A stretch of 64,000 nucleotides of DNA from Desulfocucumis palustris (GTDB lineage Bacteria; Bacillota; Desulfotomaculia; Desulfotomaculales; Desulfocucumaceae). This document shows positions 61,194 to 64,000 of this stretch, in pieces (positions within the stretch are counted from its first letter, which is position 1; every line of letters begins with the position of its first letter). The notes below the pieces were generated by a model. That model ran no database searches, was not told the origin of the DNA, and saw only the letters and a list, made by a program, of their open reading frames with translations. The position numbers were made by a program, and so were the translations under genes. The stretch spans positions 1 through 64,000 of the forward strand of contig NZ_BFAV01000073.1 of NCBI RefSeq assembly GCF_002933875.1. Direction: 5' to 3'.

Positions 61194-63803
61194 ATGAATG
61201 AAATATTAATAAAAACAAAGCTGAATGTCCCTGTATCCGGACCGGGTATTATTTCCCGCCAGCGCCTGGACCACGCGCTGGACGATGGTCTCGGGAGAAG
61301 GCTTACCCTTGTGGCAGCCCCGGCGGGGTTCGGAAAGACCACCGCCGTGGCGGAGTGGCTCCGGCAAAAAGGCTGTTCCGCCGGCTGGGTTTCCCTGGAT
61401 TCCAGCGACAACGATCCGGTTCGGTTTTACAGTTACTTTACCGCCGCCCTGGAGGCGGCGCTGCCCGGGATTAGCCATAGACTGACTCCTTTTCTGCCTT
61501 ATGCCGGCTCTTTTCCGCCGGAGACCTTCATCTCCATATTAATTGATGACCTTACCTCACTTCCCCGGGACCTCATACTGGTACTGGACGACTACCAGCT
61601 AATACAGGAAGCCCTGGTGCATGAAAGCCTTTCCTTTCTGATAGAATACATGCCCGAGCATACGCACATTGTTCTCATCAGCCGTGTGGAGCCTCCCCTT
61701 TCCCTGCCCCGGCTCAGGGTCCGGGGACATTTAAAAGTGCTGGATGCCGCCGACCTGCGGTTTAACCCGGATGAGGTGGCGTTGTTTTACCGGAAGAAGG
61801 ATATCCATTTAACCGGGGACCAGTTAAGGAAACTGGAAGCCTGTACCGAGGGCTGGGCGGCCGGTCTGCAGTCGGCGGTCTGGTCCATCCTGGGAAACGT
61901 CGATATTACAGGGGCGATAGAGGGGTTTAGCGGAAAAAACCGCTATATCGCAGCCTACCTGACCGACGAAGTATTTGATAAATGGACACAGGCCCACAAG
62001 GAATTCTTTCTTGAGACGTCCATACTGGAACGCCTTACCGGTCCGCTGTGCGATGCGGTCACCGGCCGGTCCGGCAGCGCGGAATTGCTGGAAATGCTGG
62101 TGAGAACCAATAGCTTTGTTTTTTCCCTGGATGAAGACGGGTGTTGGTACCGCTATCACCATCTCTTTGCCGAGTATCTTTACGGCCTGCTGCAGGAAAG
62201 AAGGCCGTCCCGGCTGGCCGGCCTGCATCAGAAGGCCACTGAATGGTATGAAAATAACGGTTTCATACCTGAAGCCGTCAATCACTGCATGCGTGGAAAG
62301 GATTTCAGCCGGGCCGCCCTGCTTATCGAGAGGCACGCGTCTGAAATATTGACCGGCAGGGCCACCATAACCCTGCAGGAATGGTTAAGGGCCTTGCCCG
62401 AGGCTCTGGTAAGCGGGAGTATCATACTTTGTCTGGCCTATGCCTGGACCGGGATTCTTACCGAACAGCCGGAGGTGGTTGAAAGGTGGCTTCGAAGGGC
62501 GGAGGAGGGCTTCCGGAAAGAAAGCGGGAAGCAAAGGGACCGGAACTGGCGGAATCAGATGACGGGAGAGATTGCTATAGTCAAGGCCTATCTGGCCACC
62601 CGGCGCAGGGAGCTTGAGGAAATAATGCGGCTGGTGATGGATGCCCACCGTTATACCGGAGGCACCAGCTACTTTTTAAAAAATGTGGTTTTTAATAACC
62701 TGGAGCCCAGCCTTTTGGGAGGGCTGTTCGGATGTTACGGCTATTTAAAGTTGAGGGCCGAAGCCGTAAAAAATAAACTCGACCAGAAAATAAGACAATT
62801 CGCTGCGCCGTATGCGTACAACGGCTACTATCCGGTGGCGGAGGCCGAGTTCCATTACGAGCGAAATGATCTGGACAGGGCCTTAAAGTGCCTGATCATT
62901 GGGATGAGTGAAGCGGAACGGTCAAAAAATCCCGGCGCCCTGGTTCCCGGCATATGTATAATGGCCAGGATACATAGCGTCCGGGGCAGGCTGGAAGAGG
63001 CAATCCAGGTGATTGCGGACGGGGAAGACAATATCCGGCCCTTCAACCAGCCCCAGTGGCTGCCTGTATTAGCCGCTGTAAAAGCCCGGCTGCAGCTTGA
63101 ACAGGGGGATATTGAAGCGGCGGAGCAATGGCTGAGAAACAGCCGGCTGAGTATATATGACCGCCTGAGCGTTGTGGGCGAATACGGCCATATCACCCTG
63201 GCCAGGATTTTAATTGCCCGGCAGAAATGGGACGACGCCCTGCTGCTGCTGACCGCCTGGATGGCCTTTGCCGAATCCGAGAACCGGCTGCCCAGTAAAA
63301 TTGAATTGTTGAACCTGCTGGCCATGGTCCGGCAGGCCAGGGGAGAAACGGGCAAGGCCATGGAGGCGCTGCAAAAATCCCTGGCCCTGGGCGAGGAAAA
63401 CGGTTATTTGCGTAGATTTGTGGACGAGGGAAGGCCCCTGGCGGCTTTACTCAGACAATTCACCCTCCGGCGTCGCAAGAATTCGGACGGTAAGGGCGGA
63501 GTATCCTCCCGGTATGTAAGTACCCTGCTCAATCTTGTTAAAAAAGATGCCGCAAGCCGGGGGCAGCCGGCATGGGGGGCTTCGCCCTCCGATATCACGG
63601 TAGTGCTGCGGGAACAGCTAACCAGGAGGGAAATTCAGGTGCTGGGGCTGATAGCCATGGAACTGAGCAATGCGGAAATAGCGGGAGAACTTTCCCTGGG
63701 GCTGAGTACCGTTAAAAATCATACCTCCAACATTTATGCCAAGCTGGGGGTCAGGAACCGCATCCAGGCGGTGGAGCGGGGGCGGGAACTTGGTATTTTG
63801 TGA
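61194..63803 (+). CDS. MalT/LuxR-type ATP-dependent transcriptional regulator (LAL family)
   Basis: An 869-residue STAND-type regulator. N-terminal ATPase with Walker A PAGFGKTT (43-50) and LVLDDYQLI Walker B (about 118-126), an AAA-like helical region, tetratricopeptide-like helical repeats over about 360-760, and a C-terminal LuxR helix-turn-helix (LTRREIQVLGLIAMELSNAE then STVKNHTSNIYAKLGVRNR). Such proteins oligomerise on binding a small inducer with ATP. GGGGGAATAAG places the start at ATG 61194, not the TTG at 61173. The target genes are unknown; it stands alone beyond the nif cluster. Confidence 0.93.
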   Translation: MNEILIKTKLNVPVSGPGIISRQRLDHALDDGLGRRLTLVAAPAGFGKTTAVAEWLRQKGCSAGWVSLDSSDNDPVRFYSYFTAALEAALPGISHRLTPFLPYAGSFPPETFISILIDDLTSLPRDLILVLDDYQLIQEALVHESLSFLIEYMPEHTHIVLISRVEPPLSLPRLRVRGHLKVLDAADLRFNPDEVALFYRKKDIHLTGDQLRKLEACTEGWAAGLQSAVWSILGNVDITGAIEGFSGKNRYIAAYLTDEVFDKWTQAHKEFFLETSILERLTGPLCDAVTGRSGSAELLEMLVRTNSFVFSLDEDGCWYRYHHLFAEYLYGLLQERRPSRLAGLHQKATEWYENNGFIPEAVNHCMRGKDFSRAALLIERHASEILTGRATITLQEWLRALPEALVSGSIILCLAYAWTGILTEQPEVVERWLRRAEEGFRKESGKQRDRNWRNQMTGEIAIVKAYLATRRRELEEIMRLVMDAHRYTGGTSYFLKNVVFNNLEPSLLGGLFGCYGYLKLRAEAVKNKLDQKIRQFAAPYAYNGYYPVAEAEFHYERNDLDRALKCLIIGMSEAERSKNPGALVPGICIMARIHSVRGRLEEAIQVIADGEDNIRPFNQPQWLPVLAAVKARLQLEQGDIEAAEQWLRNSRLSIYDRLSVVGEYGHITLARILIARQKWDDALLLLTAWMAFAESENRLPSKIELLNLLAMVRQARGETGKAMEALQKSLALGEENGYLRRFVDEGRPLAALLRQFTLRRRKNSDGKGGVSSRYVSTLLNLVKKDAASRGQPAWGASPSDITVVLREQLTRREIQVLGLIAMELSNAEIAGELSLGLSTVKNHTSNIYAKLGVRNRIQAVERGRELGIL

Positions 63804-64000
63804 CGGTGTCACGGCGGAGGACTTATCCGGGGAGTTAAGTTTCCTCAGCTGGTACCATAACTTGCGAGGTTTTAAATTATTATTTTCACGCCATGCGGCC
63901 CCGCTCCATATAAGTTTCCGGCAGGCGGTGAAGTTTGCCATCACCCATTTTTGCCCTAATCAGTACTTTTCCAGTACTTCGGGTGATTTCAAGGCAGTGC
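63804..64000. other. tail of window, no gene recognised
   Basis: The sequence after the LuxR-type stop shows a short AGTACTTTTCCAGTACT hairpin near 63963-63979 but no ORF with a ribosome site. It may belong to features beyond the edge. Confidence 0.4.

Noticed and set aside
63618-63944. 108-codon minus-strand ORF at the right end
   Set aside because: Largely antisense to the LuxR-type DNA-binding domain and without a ribosome site.

Overview
The window looks like a chromosomal segment of an anaerobic, endospore-lineage Firmicute of the Desulfotomaculum/Pelotomaculum (Peptococcaceae) type. The reasons are strong Shine-Dalgarno sites with frequent TTG and GTG starts, a group III-type nif cluster in the order H-I1-I2-D-K-E-N-B, a glycyl-radical activase, acetoin-type AcuA, the trmK-nif3 pair, MalT-like and sigma-54 regulators, and several GGGGAC-type miniature repeats. 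Genus assignment is inference.

Region by region. 0-6 kb: a glycyl-radical enzyme activase, a tRNA 3'-end remnant with terminator, two small membrane proteins, a coiled-coil exported protein, acuA, trmK and nif3. 6-13 kb (minus strand): two tandem copies of a two-gene module, each a DASS/SLC13 carrier followed by an ArsB/NhaD-type permease. 13-16.5 kb: a transposase-derived gene that has lost its catalytic aspartate, a gamma-carbonic anhydrase, a hidden 42-codon gene whose ribosome site is buried in a hairpin, and a YafQ/DinJ toxin-antitoxin pair. 16.8-25 kb: a PAS-PAS-HD-GYP protein, a broken TGT/DpdA-like gene, an ArsR-type regulator with a perfect palindrome over its promoter, the RNase P RNA carrying a repeat insertion, and assorted small genes. 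25.8-30 kb: a SulP transporter and small hypothetical genes. 29.7-41.5 kb: an acyl-CoA utilisation region with two acyl-CoA ligases, an acyl-CoA dehydrogenase, an SDR, paired MaoC-type hydratase subunits, a thiolase and an HMG-CoA-synthase-like/DUF35 fusion. A sigma-54 promoter and an upstream inverted repeat precede the operon, and a CBS-PAS-AAA+ activator gene is encoded next to it. 41.8-46 kb: HD-GYP protein, secreted beta-propeller protein, CGGC-domain protein. 46-61 kb: nitrogen cluster amt-glnK, nifH-nifI1-nifI2-nifD-nifK-nifE-nifN-nifB, a [2Fe-2S] ferredoxin, an AnfO-like gene, an EAL protein and a one-domain nifV. 61-64 kb: a MalT/LuxR-type large ATPase regulator.

How they work together: amt and glnK supply and sense ammonium. 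NifI1/NifI2 probably switch nitrogenase activity post-translationally. NifE, NifN, NifB and NifV make FeMo-cofactor. The most striking feature is noncoding. The leaders of amt and nifH carry at least five units of the form hexaloop stem, hexaloop stem, overlapping intrinsic terminator. This is the known architecture of ANTAR-protein antitermination targets, here stacked three in front of amt and two in front of nifH. No ANTAR protein gene is visible in the window, so the regulator would act in trans.
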